Shown one piece after another: positions 26,746 through 36,184 of a stretch of DNA of 64,000 nt. Under the pieces are notes generated by a model. That model did no database searches, was not told the DNA's origin, and saw only the letters and a program-made list of their open reading frames with translations. Position numbers and translations under genes: made by a program. The DNA is from Loktanella sp. Alg231-35. GTDB lineage: Bacteria > Pseudomonadota > Alphaproteobacteria > Rhodobacterales > Rhodobacteraceae. The stretch lies in NCBI RefSeq assembly GCF_900143545.1, contig NZ_FREV01000009.1:20-64019 (forward strand), in the 5' to 3' direction. The number at the start of each line of letters is the position of its first letter. The stretch's first letter is position 1.

Positions 26746-27029
26746 TTGGACCGCCCCCTTGCACGGGCCACATCGCGGGCCAGTTCGACCTTGGAAATGT
26801 CGTGCGTGACCGTGTTACGGGTCACAACCAGCCAAGACCTGTCGCCCGCCTCGTGAAACCACAGCTCTTCATGCCAACCGGCGGGGTTGTCGCGCAGATA
26901 GCCGTATTCGTAGAATTCCTGTGCGGCCGTCTGCGACTGCCAATCGGGGCGGTCGATCAGCTTTGCGTCACCCATATAGGTGAATTCGGAGGCATCGCGG
27001 GGGCCCAGCAGCGGGTGGTCAATAATCAT
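26742..27029 (-). CDS. soxD: Sarcosine oxidase delta subunit family protein lacking the zinc cysteines
   Basis: A 95-residue SoxD homologue recognised by GPRDASEFTYMGDA, a Trp/His-rich centre (WHEELWFHEAGDRSWLVVTRNTVTH) and its place between soxB and soxA. In canonical SoxD three Cys and a His bind zinc (CPxCGxR near the N-terminus and a His...Cys pair before the RRW/RW segment). Here the N-terminal motif is HPLLGPR and the later Cys is Asp, and the protein has no cysteine at all. It still keeps the length and layout. It may belong to a SoxD subgroup with a structural role only. The start overlaps the soxB stop (TGATG). Confidence 0.85.
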   Translation of the reverse strand: MIIDHPLLGPRDASEFTYMGDAKLIDRPDWQSQTAAQEFYEYGYLRDNPAGWHEELWFHEAGDRSWLVVTRNTVTHDISKVELARDVARARGRSK

Positions 27030-28279
27030 CAGTGCAAATTGGGCTGATTGCCCATCCCTTTTTCGTCGATCATCAAACCTTTTTCAAAGCGGTCAAACCG
27101 ATAGGCAGTGGCGGTGGGGTGCGGCACGTCATTGGCCAGCAGATGCGCAAAGCAAAAGCCCGATGCAGGCGTGGCCTTGAACCCGCCGTAACACCAACCT
27201 CCGTTAAAATAGAGCCCGTCGATATGGGTGCGGTCGATGATGGGCGAGCCATCCATCGACATATCCATGATTCCACCCCACATCCGCAGCAACCTTGCGC
27301 GGCCAAAGGCCGGGAAGATGGCCATGCCACCTTCACAGACGTCCTCGACCGTGGGCAGATTGCCGCGCTGGGCATAAGAGTTGTAGCCATCTAGATCGCC
27401 ACCAAAGACTAACCCGCCCTTGTCGGACTGGCTGACGTAAAAGTGGCCTGCTCCGAAAGTGACAACGCCGGGGAGGACAGGTTTCAAACCTTCGGACACA
27501 AAGGCCTGCAAGACATGGCTTTCCATCGGCAGGCGCATCTCGGCCTTGGACATCAGGCGGCTGGATGATCCGGCCACGGCGCAACCGACCTTCTTGGCAC
27601 CGATGAACCCGCGCGAGGTTTCGACGCCCAGACATTTGCCATTCTCAATGCGGAAACCCGTCACTTCGCAATTCTGGATGATATCAACACCGCGACTGTC
27701 AGCACCCCGCGCATAACCCCAGGCCACCGCATCGTGACGCACCGTGCCACCGCGATGCTGGGCCAAGCCACCCTTGATGGGGAACCGGGCGTCTTCTGTA
27801 TTCAGGAACGGATAGCGGGCCTTGATCTGCGCGGTCGTCAGCATCTCAGCATCGGCACCGTTCAGCAGCATCGCATTGCCGCGCCGGATAAATGCATCCC
27901 GCTGCGCATCCGAGTGGATCAGGTTCAGGATGCCACGCTGCGACACCATTGCGTTGTAATTGAAGTCCTGCTCCAACCCTTCCCAAAGCTTCAGTGAGAA
28001 TTCGTAAAACGGTTCATTCCCATCCAGCAGATAGTTGGACCGGATGATCGTGGTATTGCGCCCGACGTTGCCGCCCCCGATCCACCCTTTTTCGAGCACT
28101 GCGATGCGTTTTTGCTCGTATTCCTTGGCTAGATAATAGGCTGTAGCCAGGCCATGCCCGCCACCACCGATGACGATGACATCGTATTCAGATTGCGGTT
28201 CGGGGTCGCGCCATGCGGGCGTCCACTCTTTGTGGCCGGTCAGAGCCTCTTTAATGACCTTCAATCCTGAATAGCGCAT
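27029..28279 (-). CDS. soxB: Sarcosine oxidase beta subunit family protein
   Basis: A 416-residue FAD-dependent amine oxidase of the DAO family, the catalytic subunit of heterotetrameric sarcosine oxidase. The dinucleotide motif YDVIVIGGGGHGLATAYYLA is at residues 32-51, followed by IAVLEKGWIGGGNVGRNTTI typical of SoxB. A GTVRHDAVAWGYARG segment probably contains the covalent FMN His region. The C-terminal MDMSMDGSPIIDRT and LYFNGGWCYGGFKATPASG match the substrate/flavin site. The ATG at 28279 has AGAGG nine bases upstream. First gene of soxB-D-A-G, divergent from the amine ABC transporter. Confidence 0.93.
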   Translation of the reverse strand: MRYSGLKVIKEALTGHKEWTPAWRDPEPQSEYDVIVIGGGGHGLATAYYLAKEYEQKRIAVLEKGWIGGGNVGRNTTIIRSNYLLDGNEPFYEFSLKLWEGLEQDFNYNAMVSQRGILNLIHSDAQRDAFIRRGNAMLLNGADAEMLTTAQIKARYPFLNTEDARFPIKGGLAQHRGGTVRHDAVAWGYARGADSRGVDIIQNCEVTGFRIENGKCLGVETSRGFIGAKKVGCAVAGSSSRLMSKAEMRLPMESHVLQAFVSEGLKPVLPGVVTFGAGHFYVSQSDKGGLVFGGDLDGYNSYAQRGNLPTVEDVCEGGMAIFPAFGRARLLRMWGGIMDMSMDGSPIIDRTHIDGLYFNGGWCYGGFKATPASGFCFAHLLANDVPHPTATAYRFDRFEKGLMIDEKGMGNQPNLH

Positions 28280-29476
<1,197 letters not shown>

Positions 29477-29505
29477 ACCCTACCTTTGACAATTCTACAT
29501 CTATT

Positions 29506-29536
29506 CCCCGTCCGGCCTGTCCGGGCGGGGGCTTTT
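29506..29536 (+). terminator. Attenuator-like hairpin after the binding-protein gene
   Basis: CCCCGTCCGG at 29506-29515 pairs with CCGGGCGGGG at 29521-29530 (one G-U) with a five-base loop, followed by GCTTTTAT. Placed between the binding-protein gene and its ATPase gene, it would let the binding protein be made in excess. Confidence 0.6.
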
Positions 29537-29551
29537 ATCACAAGGATCACC

Positions 29552-30574
29552 ATGGCACCGCAAGCGCCCGTCATTTCCTGCAAGAACGCCTGGAAGATAT
29601 TTGGAAACGACCCAAAGGGTTTTCTAAAAAACATGGATCCGGGCATGAGCTTTGATGACATCCGCGCCGCCGGCTATATCGCCGGCGTCAAAGACGTCTC
29701 AATTGATGTGCATAAGGGCGAGATGCTGGTGATCATGGGCCTGTCAGGCTCTGGCAAATCGACATTGGTGCGTTGTTTCTCGCGTTTGCATGACATCACC
29801 GGCGGCACGATTGAGGTTGAAGGGCAGGACATCATGTCACTGGCCGAAAAAGACCTGATTGAATTGCGTCGCTCCAAGATGGGCATGGTGTTTCAGTCGT
29901 TTGGCCTGCTGCCGCATCGATCCGTTCTGGAAAACGTGGCCTTTCCGCTGGAAATGCGCGGGCAAGACAAACACACACGGCGCGAACGCGCGTTAGAAGT
30001 GGTCAAACTGGTGGGGCTTGAGGGCCGCGAAGACTATTTCCCCCGCGAGTTGTCGGGTGGTCAACAGCAGCGCGTCGGCATCGCCCGCAGTCTGGCCATT
30101 GAACCGGATATCTGGTTCCTTGACGAACCCTTCAGCGCGCTGGACCCGCTTATTCGCCGCGAGATGCAGGATGAATTCCTGCGCCTGCAACAGATGCTCA
30201 ACAAGACCATCGTCTTTATCACACATGATTTTGACGAGGCCCTGCGCCTTGCTGACCGGATCGCCATTATGAAAGACGGCGCGGTGGAACAATGCGACAC
30301 CCCCGATCAGATCGTACTGGATCCGCAAACCGAATATGTGCGCAAGTTTACCGAAGACATCGACAAGGCCCGCGTAGTGCATGCCGGTGTGCTGGCTGAC
30401 GCAGCAGCGACCGGCGAAGGCGAACCCGTTGACGCTGGCATGACCGTTCACGCGATGGCGCGCATGCTGGTCAATGACACACGCAGGATGATCCCGGTCA
30501 TCAAAGATGGCAGCAGCGCCGGCGCGCTGTCGCGTCAGTCCGCACTTGATATCCTGCTTGGGTCCGACGCATGA
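29552..30574 (+). CDS. Betaine-type ABC transporter ATP-binding protein (ProV/OpuAA-like)
   Basis: A 340-residue ABC ATPase of the quaternary-amine family. Motifs are Walker A (GLSGSGKSTLVRCFSRL), Q-loop (VFQSFGLLPHRSV), signature (LSGGQQQRVGIARSL) and Walker B (IWFLDEPFSALDPL). The N-terminal extension (residues 1-45, FGNDPKGFLKNMDPGMS) and the C-terminal CBS-like tail (from about 285, MTVHAMARMLVNDTRRMIPVIKDG) are typical of ProV/OpuAA. An AAGGAT site precedes the ATG at 29552. The stop overlaps the permease start (ATGA). Confidence 0.92.
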   Translation: MAPQAPVISCKNAWKIFGNDPKGFLKNMDPGMSFDDIRAAGYIAGVKDVSIDVHKGEMLVIMGLSGSGKSTLVRCFSRLHDITGGTIEVEGQDIMSLAEKDLIELRRSKMGMVFQSFGLLPHRSVLENVAFPLEMRGQDKHTRRERALEVVKLVGLEGREDYFPRELSGGQQQRVGIARSLAIEPDIWFLDEPFSALDPLIRREMQDEFLRLQQMLNKTIVFITHDFDEALRLADRIAIMKDGAVEQCDTPDQIVLDPQTEYVRKFTEDIDKARVVHAGVLADAAATGEGEPVDAGMTVHAMARMLVNDTRRMIPVIKDGSSAGALSRQSALDILLGSDA

Positions 30575-32544
30575 GCGTCGAGACAACCTCTTTGCCAACG
30601 CAACGGGCCGCGTTGTCCAACAGCCAGATCGCCATGTGTTTCGTCGGTGCTGCCGTCGTCATGACACTTGTGCAGTATCTTGGCGGGTTGCCGGAATGGC
30701 TGCATCGCTTGCCAGAAAGGCTGGTGCCAAATTTCGCAGGATGGCTCGATGCGATCTTTAGTTTCGTCAAGGATGATCTTGGGTTGTTGGTGCTGACACG
30801 TACCCTGACCGAAGGGCTGGAATGGCTTTTGGATGCGTCGGGCAATATCTTCTTTGGCAAACGGCGTTGGCCGTTCATTGGCCCTATTCCGTGGACAGCG
30901 ATGGCCGCGGTCGCTGCAATTGTCGGTTACTATCTGGGTGGTTGGCGTCTTGCCATCCTGGGTGGTGGCACGATGCTTTGGACCGCGTTGATCGGGCAAT
31001 GGGAAATCGCCATGCAAACCATGTCGGTGCTGGCGATTGCCGCACCGCTGGCCTTTGTTATCGGTCTGTCGCTGGGGATTGCCGCGTGGAAATACGCATG
31101 GGTTGATTATGCGATCAAGCCGATCCTGTCAGTCCTGCAAACGCTGCCGTTCTTTACCTATCTTTTGCCCGCCGTGATCTTCTTCAAGGTTGGTCCTACG
31201 GCAGGTGCCGTCGCCACAACCATTTATGCCATTCCCCCGATGATCCTGATGACGACGCTGGGGTTGAAAAAGGTCTCTCCCGAAGTTGTCGAGGCGGGCC
31301 AGATGTCAGGTTGTACGAAATTCCAGATGCTGCGGCATGTCTATTTACCCTCTGCCCGGACCGAGATCCTTGTTGGTGTGAACCAGGTGATCATGCTTTG
31401 TCTGGCCATGGTTGTTCTGACGGCTTTCATTGGCATGCCCGGATTGGGTGCAAAGTTGCTTGCGATGATGGGCAGCTTCAAACTGGGCCGCTCGTTCGAG
31501 ATCGGCGTTACCATCGTGTTGCTGGCCGTGATGCTGGACCGCATGTCAAAGGCTTGGGTGGTCAAACAGCCAGAGCATTTTGAGCGCGGCACGCCGTTCT
31601 GGAAACGCCATCAGATGCTGCTTCTGGCGGTGGTGGCATTTGTGGCCTTCACGCTGGTCTCGCTTGTGGTGCCCTTCTTTGCCGAAGTGGGGCGGGGGCA
31701 GGATTTCAGCCAAGGCAAGGAGCTCGACAACCTGATCAAGGCTTTCCTGAACATTGAATGGGTCAAGGCAACGACAGGGTTCCTGCGCGCTTTCCTCAAT
31801 GTGCAGGTGCTGATCCCCTTCCGCAATTTCATGCTGTCAATCCCGACACCTGCGTTCATCCTGCTTATCGCGGCCTTTGCGTTGGCATTGGCTGGGCGCA
31901 AACAGGCCACCTATGCCGTCATCTTCTTTTCATTGGTGGCACTGTCGGGCTGGTGGGATCGGGCGGTCATCACGCTTTACTCGGTGATTTCAGCGGTGAC
32001 ACTTGCCGCACTCATCGGCCTGCCGATTGGTATCATTGCTGCGCGGTCGGAAAAATGGGCGGGGCGGGTGTTGCTGATCTGTGATACCGCCCAGACCTTC
32101 CCCAGTTTTGTCTACCTGATCCCTGCGATCATGCTATTTGGGATCACCGATATTGCGGTCATCTTCTCGATCCTGATCTTCGCCATGGTGCCGCTGACGC
32201 GGTACACTATTGAAGGGCTACGCACCGTACCACCCGAAATGACCGAAGCGGCGGATATGTCGGGTGCGACGCGGATGCAAAAGCTGTGGAAGGTGCAATT
32301 GCCGCTGGCGCTGCCAACAATGGCTGTGGGGTTCAATCAGGCGATCATGTTTGCATTCTTCATGGTGATTATTGCGGCCTTCATCGGAACGCAGGATCTG
32401 GGGCAGGAGTTGCAGCGCACATTGGCAGGCACCGATCTGGGCAAGAACTTTGTGCTGGGCATCTGCGTGTCACTGATGGCGTTGACCTTTGATCTGACGA
32501 TCATGAAATGGGCCGAGGACAAAAAAAGCGCGCTGGGTTTGTAG
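30571..32544 (+). CDS. Double-length betaine-type ABC transporter permease
   Basis: A 657-residue permease made of two ProW/OpuAB-like halves. The first EAA loop is EVVEAGQMSGCTKFQMLRHVYLPSA (cited in part: EAGQMSGCTKF) near residue 250. The second is EMTEAADMSGATRMQKLWKVQLP (EAADMSGATRM) near residue 560. Both halves carry the QTLPFFTYLLP / QTFPSFVYLIP signature before the loop. One chain therefore supplies both halves of the membrane channel. About twelve or more membrane segments are visible. It ends one base before the convergent hydroxyacid dehydrogenase gene. Confidence 0.9.
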   Translation: MSVETTSLPTQRAALSNSQIAMCFVGAAVVMTLVQYLGGLPEWLHRLPERLVPNFAGWLDAIFSFVKDDLGLLVLTRTLTEGLEWLLDASGNIFFGKRRWPFIGPIPWTAMAAVAAIVGYYLGGWRLAILGGGTMLWTALIGQWEIAMQTMSVLAIAAPLAFVIGLSLGIAAWKYAWVDYAIKPILSVLQTLPFFTYLLPAVIFFKVGPTAGAVATTIYAIPPMILMTTLGLKKVSPEVVEAGQMSGCTKFQMLRHVYLPSARTEILVGVNQVIMLCLAMVVLTAFIGMPGLGAKLLAMMGSFKLGRSFEIGVTIVLLAVMLDRMSKAWVVKQPEHFERGTPFWKRHQMLLLAVVAFVAFTLVSLVVPFFAEVGRGQDFSQGKELDNLIKAFLNIEWVKATTGFLRAFLNVQVLIPFRNFMLSIPTPAFILLIAAFALALAGRKQATYAVIFFSLVALSGWWDRAVITLYSVISAVTLAALIGLPIGIIAARSEKWAGRVLLICDTAQTFPSFVYLIPAIMLFGITDIAVIFSILIFAMVPLTRYTIEGLRTVPPEMTEAADMSGATRMQKLWKVQLPLALPTMAVGFNQAIMFAFFMVIIAAFIGTQDLGQELQRTLAGTDLGKNFVLGICVSLMALTFDLTIMKWAEDKKSALGL

Positions 32545-32545
32545 G

Positions 32546-33649
32546 TTAGCCGTCTGCGCCGTCATCCAGCAACGACCGTTTGCCGATCTGCGCCAAAGTG
32601 ATGCTCGTCTCTGCGCGCAGGACGCGCCAAAGTTCTTGCAGCCCTTCTTCGCCGCCTGCTGCGATGGCAAACTGCAGCACACGCCCTAAGAATGTGAAAT
32701 TCGCACCTTGGGCATAGGCCTTCACGACGTCTTCGCCACTGCGCAATCCTGTATCGTAGAAGAGGGGGTAGTCGGGGCCCACCGCATCTCTGATCTTGGC
32801 CAGTTCAATGATCGGTGGTGGTGCGCTTTCAAGTTGCCGGGATCCGTGGCTTGAAACCTGTATGGCATCAACCCCGGCTGATTTCAGCGCAACGGCATCA
32901 TCCGTATCCAGCACACCTTTGACGACCAGTTTGCCCGGCCACATGTCCCGCAGGCGGGTGAGCGTATCCCAATCCGCCCGCGCGCGGCTTTCGGTACGGT
33001 CAAATTCATAGCCGTCCATGTCAAAATTCGCCATCTGCGGTTTGCCCGCGAAAAGCGAGGTTAGCGACCAGCGCGGGTGCAGGGCGAAGTCGATGAACTG
33101 TTTGGGGCCAATCTTGAAAGGCATGGTGAAGCCATGCCGCAGCTCTCGTGGCCTGCGCCCGACCTCTGCCACATCGACGGTCAGGACGATTGTGTCATAG
33201 CCTGCCGCTTTGGCGCGTTCGACCAGTTTGAATGTGCCTGTGCCATCGCCGCTAAAGTAAAGCTGGAACCATGCGTTGCCTTCGGCCTCTTCGATCAGCG
33301 GTTCCATCGCGGTCGAAGCCACCGTTGAGACGCCCAGCGGTACGTTTTCGCGCGCGGCCAGTCGGGCGAGCATCATATCTGCGCCGGGGCCGGAAAGATT
33401 GCACATGCCCATCGGGCTGATCCCGAACGGGGCTTTGGTGGTTTTATCCCAAAGGGGAACCGACAGGGACCGGTCACTCACATCACGCAGAATGCGTGGG
33501 CGCAGTTCCAGATTGTCAAAGGCCGCACGGTTCCGCGCGGCCCCTGTTTCAGCGCCAGCAGCGCCATCAATATAGTCAAAGACCATCCAGGGAAGACGTT
33601 TGCGGGCCAGACGGCGGGCGTCTTCGCTGGAGTGGATCTTTGGTGCCAT
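32546..33649 (-). CDS. FMN-dependent alpha-hydroxyacid dehydrogenase, candidate sulfolactate dehydrogenase
   Basis: A 367-residue TIM-barrel flavoenzyme of the lactate dehydrogenase LldD / glycolate oxidase family. The N-terminal FDYIDGAAGAETGAARNRAAF, the PMGMCNLSGP loop, WFQLYF and the C-terminal FYDTGLRSGEDVVKAYAQGA (in part) fit the family. The catalytic loop reads SSHGSRQL, where the family norm is NHGGRQLD; the catalytic His and Arg are kept. As last gene of the DHPS operon after comD-comE, its likely job is oxidation of 3-sulfolactate to 3-sulfopyruvate (the SlcD role described in Roseovarius nubinhibens). That assignment is contextual. Confidence 0.8.
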   Translation of the reverse strand: MAPKIHSSEDARRLARKRLPWMVFDYIDGAAGAETGAARNRAAFDNLELRPRILRDVSDRSLSVPLWDKTTKAPFGISPMGMCNLSGPGADMMLARLAARENVPLGVSTVASTAMEPLIEEAEGNAWFQLYFSGDGTGTFKLVERAKAAGYDTIVLTVDVAEVGRRPRELRHGFTMPFKIGPKQFIDFALHPRWSLTSLFAGKPQMANFDMDGYEFDRTESRARADWDTLTRLRDMWPGKLVVKGVLDTDDAVALKSAGVDAIQVSSHGSRQLESAPPPIIELAKIRDAVGPDYPLFYDTGLRSGEDVVKAYAQGANFTFLGRVLQFAIAAGGEEGLQELWRVLRAETSITLAQIGKRSLLDDGADG

Positions 33650-33650
33650 C

Positions 33651-34205
33651 TTAGCTTGCGACCGCTTCCATAAAGCGATGACGGATCACGACGGGGTCCA
33701 GCGTGATCACCGGCAGTTTGATGTTGCCGCTGTCACATTTGCACACGATGATTGTCATTTCATCGCTGTCGATGGCGGATTGCAAGACCGGGCCAAGGTC
33801 CTTGTCCTGCACTTCTATCACATTGTCGCACCCACAGGCGCGCGCCACATCTGTCAGGCTGGTTTTCTGACCTGCATATGTTGGTTGATCACCGGTAGAG
33901 CCATAAGAGCCGTTGTCGATGATCAGCAGCGTGTAGTTGCCCGTCGCATTGTTTGCGATGGTTGGCAGCGTGCCAAGGTTGGTCAGAACAGAGCCGTCAC
34001 CATCAATTGAGATGACAGGCTTGTCTTGCGCCAGTGCCACGCCAAAACCGATGGAGGACGACAGCCCCATTGTGCCCAACATGTAAAAATTAGTGGGCTG
34101 ATCATCGATCATATGCAGCTCTTGGCTGGGCAGACCGATGTTGCAGACGACAAGGTGATCACGGATGATCGGTGCGATTTCTTTCAGGATTTCAGAACGG
34201 ATCAT
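33651..34205 (-). CDS. comE: Sulfopyruvate decarboxylase beta subunit
   Basis: A 184-residue thiamine diphosphate-binding subunit. The ThDP/Mg motif is GDGSVLTNLGTLPTIANN...LLIIDNGSYGSTG, that is GDGS followed about 25 residues later by DNGSY. With ComD it decarboxylates 3-sulfopyruvate to sulfoacetaldehyde. The length equals the separate-subunit form of the enzyme (the two halves of an acetolactate-synthase-like chain). The start overlaps the comD stop (ATGA) and the gene ends one base before the dehydrogenase gene. Confidence 0.9.
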   Translation of the reverse strand: MIRSEILKEIAPIIRDHLVVCNIGLPSQELHMIDDQPTNFYMLGTMGLSSSIGFGVALAQDKPVISIDGDGSVLTNLGTLPTIANNATGNYTLLIIDNGSYGSTGDQPTYAGQKTSLTDVARACGCDNVIEVQDKDLGPVLQSAIDSDEMTIIVCKCDSGNIKLPVITLDPVVIRHRFMEAVAS

Positions 34206-34708
34206 TGGTCGCCGTAGCCTCCCCAGAAGTTGGCATCCGTCAGGATCGCCACAGGTTTGTTGGACATGAATGTGTATTTGAGGATGTTGTCGAATTCTTC
34301 GACATCCTTTTGCCAGTGAAAGTGATAGGTCGGGATGTTCAACTGGTTCAACAGCGCTTTGGTGTGCACCGCCATTTCGACCTGACAGGCCACCGGCTCG
34401 CGCAACTCACCGCGGTAGCTGATCAACATCGGCAATGGCATGCGATAGAACTGGGTCAGCGTCGCCAGCGTGTTGATGGTCACACCAATGGCTGTGTTCT
34501 GCATGATGATTGCCGGGCGTTTGCCGCCCATAAAGGCACCCGCACATAGGCCCATGCCCTCGTCTTCCTTGTTGGATGGGATGTGGAAGATTTCTTCGCG
34601 TGCTTCGACTTCGTCGATCACACCCGCCAACTGCTTACACGGCACAGTGGTTATGAAGGATACATCGTTGGCGACAAAGTCATCCACGATCTTCTTGCTG
34701 ATATCCAA
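34202..34708 (-). CDS. comD: Sulfopyruvate decarboxylase alpha subunit
   Basis: A 168-residue PYR-domain subunit. FITTVPCKQLAGVID at the N-terminus is followed by PSNKEDEGMGLCAGAFMGGKRPAIIMQNT, which contains the conserved Glu that activates ThDP and a Gln-Asn pair. It pairs with ComE. There is no ATG at the N-terminus; a TTG at 34708 (TTG GAT ATC) with AGGAG ten bases upstream is the best start. 51 bases separate it from the upstream uspA-like gene. Confidence 0.9.
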   Translation of the reverse strand: MDISKKIVDDFVANDVSFITTVPCKQLAGVIDEVEAREEIFHIPSNKEDEGMGLCAGAFMGGKRPAIIMQNTAIGVTINTLATLTQFYRMPLPMLISYRGELREPVACQVEMAVHTKALLNQLNIPTYHFHWQKDVEEFDNILKYTFMSNKPVAILTDANFWGGYGDQ

Positions 34709-34759
34709 GGTCTTAGGTCTCCTGATTGCGCCTGAGAAATGGCGTGAGTTGGAATGGAA

Positions 34760-35173
34760 TTAGGATGGGTAACGGGCCACGTGAACCGCACAGGGCGCAT
34801 GTTGCACAACGCGGGCAGCGGTCGAGCCGAGCAGGTAGTCGATCAGGCCGGGTTTATGTGACCCAAGCACAATACAGTCTGCCTTCAAGCTGGTTGCAGT
34901 GTCGATGATGGTGCGGCCACTGTGGCCCTTCACGATCACCGCGGTGACACCTGGCATAGACGCAACGCGGTCGTCCAGCTTGGCTTTGGCGCGATCAAAG
35001 GCGTTTTGAACAACCCCTTCATCGATATAGGCCCCAACCGATCCTTGCGGTGCTTCGTAAACGTGCAGCGCTGTGATCTGGCCGCCTTCGGAGAGAAGCG
35101 TGCGCGCAATTTCAATGGTTTTGTCGGCGATGCCGTGGTCGAGGGCCATTGGGACGATGATGTTCTTATACAT
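34760..35173 (-). CDS. Universal stress protein (UspA family)
   Basis: A 137-residue UspA-fold protein (MYKNIIVPMALDHG start, ITALHVYEAP, and the ATP-binding GSHKPGLIDYLLGSTAARVVQHAPCAVHV motif, with G-2x-G-9x-G-(S/T)). Small Usp proteins are frequently encoded with TRAP transporters (for example TeaD, which modulates TeaABC). It probably modulates the TRAP transporter of this operon in an ATP-dependent way. Confidence 0.88.
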   Translation of the reverse strand: MYKNIIVPMALDHGIADKTIEIARTLLSEGGQITALHVYEAPQGSVGAYIDEGVVQNAFDRAKAKLDDRVASMPGVTAVIVKGHSGRTIIDTATSLKADCIVLGSHKPGLIDYLLGSTAARVVQHAPCAVHVARYPS

Positions 35174-35203
35174 AGCAAACCTCCTTGGGGGTTCCGTTCG
35201 CGC

Positions 35204-36184
35204 TCAGGGGCGCAGAATGATTTTGGGGGCGGCAACTACGCCAGCCCGGATATCGGCAAAGGCCTGCGCGCCATCGGACAGGGGCCGTTCTTCGGTCCAG
35301 TCCAGCGCACCGAGCCTGCCATCGAATATCGCAGCGGCGGTATCGCGGAAATCCTGCGCGGTATAGGTGTAGGTGCCGATGAAGGTGATCTCTTGCAAGG
35401 TCATGCGGCGGATATCAAGACCACCGGTGCCTTCGCCCAGGCCGATATGCATGATCACACCGCCGGGCCGTGTGATTGCCGTCGCATCGGCGCGAGTTGC
35501 AGCATAGCCGACGCCGTCGATCACAAGATCAGCTTCGGTTGCGGTGCCCGGCTCAACGGCTGTGAACCCACCAATGCGATCCAGCGTCGCGCGGCGCACG
35601 GCGTTGGGTTCGATCACCTGAATGTCGTTTGCCCCAAAAGCGCGCAGGCACAAGGCCGCGCCAACGCCAATTGCGCCGCCGCCAACAACAACGCAGCGCG
35701 CCTCAGAAAGAGGCACATCCAACGCATCGGCACCAAGGCGCACCGCGTGCCAACCGCAGGCCAACGGTTCGGCCAATGCAGCCTTGGCCAATGGCACATC
35801 TGCCGGCACTTCGACCAGATTATCGTTGGACATCGCGACCATTTCGCCAAAAGCGCCTTCGCGCGGCGGCATCGAGATGATCATGCGTTCAGGGCAAAGA
35901 TTATCGCGCCCGGACAGGCAGGCACGGCAGATGCCACAGCTGACAAGCGGGTTGATGGTGACGCGCTTGCGGTCAAGGTCGCCCCCAACCACAACGCCCG
36001 CGGCCTCATGACCCAGAATGAGCGGGGCAGGGCGGCGTTCGTCGTGACCCAGATAGGCGTGCATATCAGAGCCGCAAATACCCGACGCCTCGATCTTGAT
36101 CAGACTTTGCCCAAGCCCCGGTACCGGATCAGGCATATAGCGATAAACAAGTGTTTCCACATCGTCATAAACAAGTGCTTTCAT
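35204..36184 (-). CDS. Zinc-dependent alcohol dehydrogenase of the DHPS operon (HpsO/HpsP type)
   Basis: A 326-residue medium-chain dehydrogenase. The catalytic zinc site is GICGSDMHAYLGHD...LGHEAAG. The structural zinc cysteines are in CGICRACLSGRDNLC. The cofactor-binding strand is CVVVGGGAIGVGAALCLRAF. In the DHPS pathway two dehydrogenases interconvert (S)- and (R)-2,3-dihydroxypropane-1-sulfonate through the 2-keto compound before HpsN acts; this is one of the two. Its start overlaps the stop of the SDR gene (ATGA). Confidence 0.85.
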   Translation of the reverse strand: MKALVYDDVETLVYRYMPDPVPGLGQSLIKIEASGICGSDMHAYLGHDERRPAPLILGHEAAGVVVGGDLDRKRVTINPLVSCGICRACLSGRDNLCPERMIISMPPREGAFGEMVAMSNDNLVEVPADVPLAKAALAEPLACGWHAVRLGADALDVPLSEARCVVVGGGAIGVGAALCLRAFGANDIQVIEPNAVRRATLDRIGGFTAVEPGTATEADLVIDGVGYAATRADATAITRPGGVIMHIGLGEGTGGLDIRRMTLQEITFIGTYTYTAQDFRDTAAAIFDGRLGALDWTEERPLSDGAQAFADIRAGVVAAPKIILRP

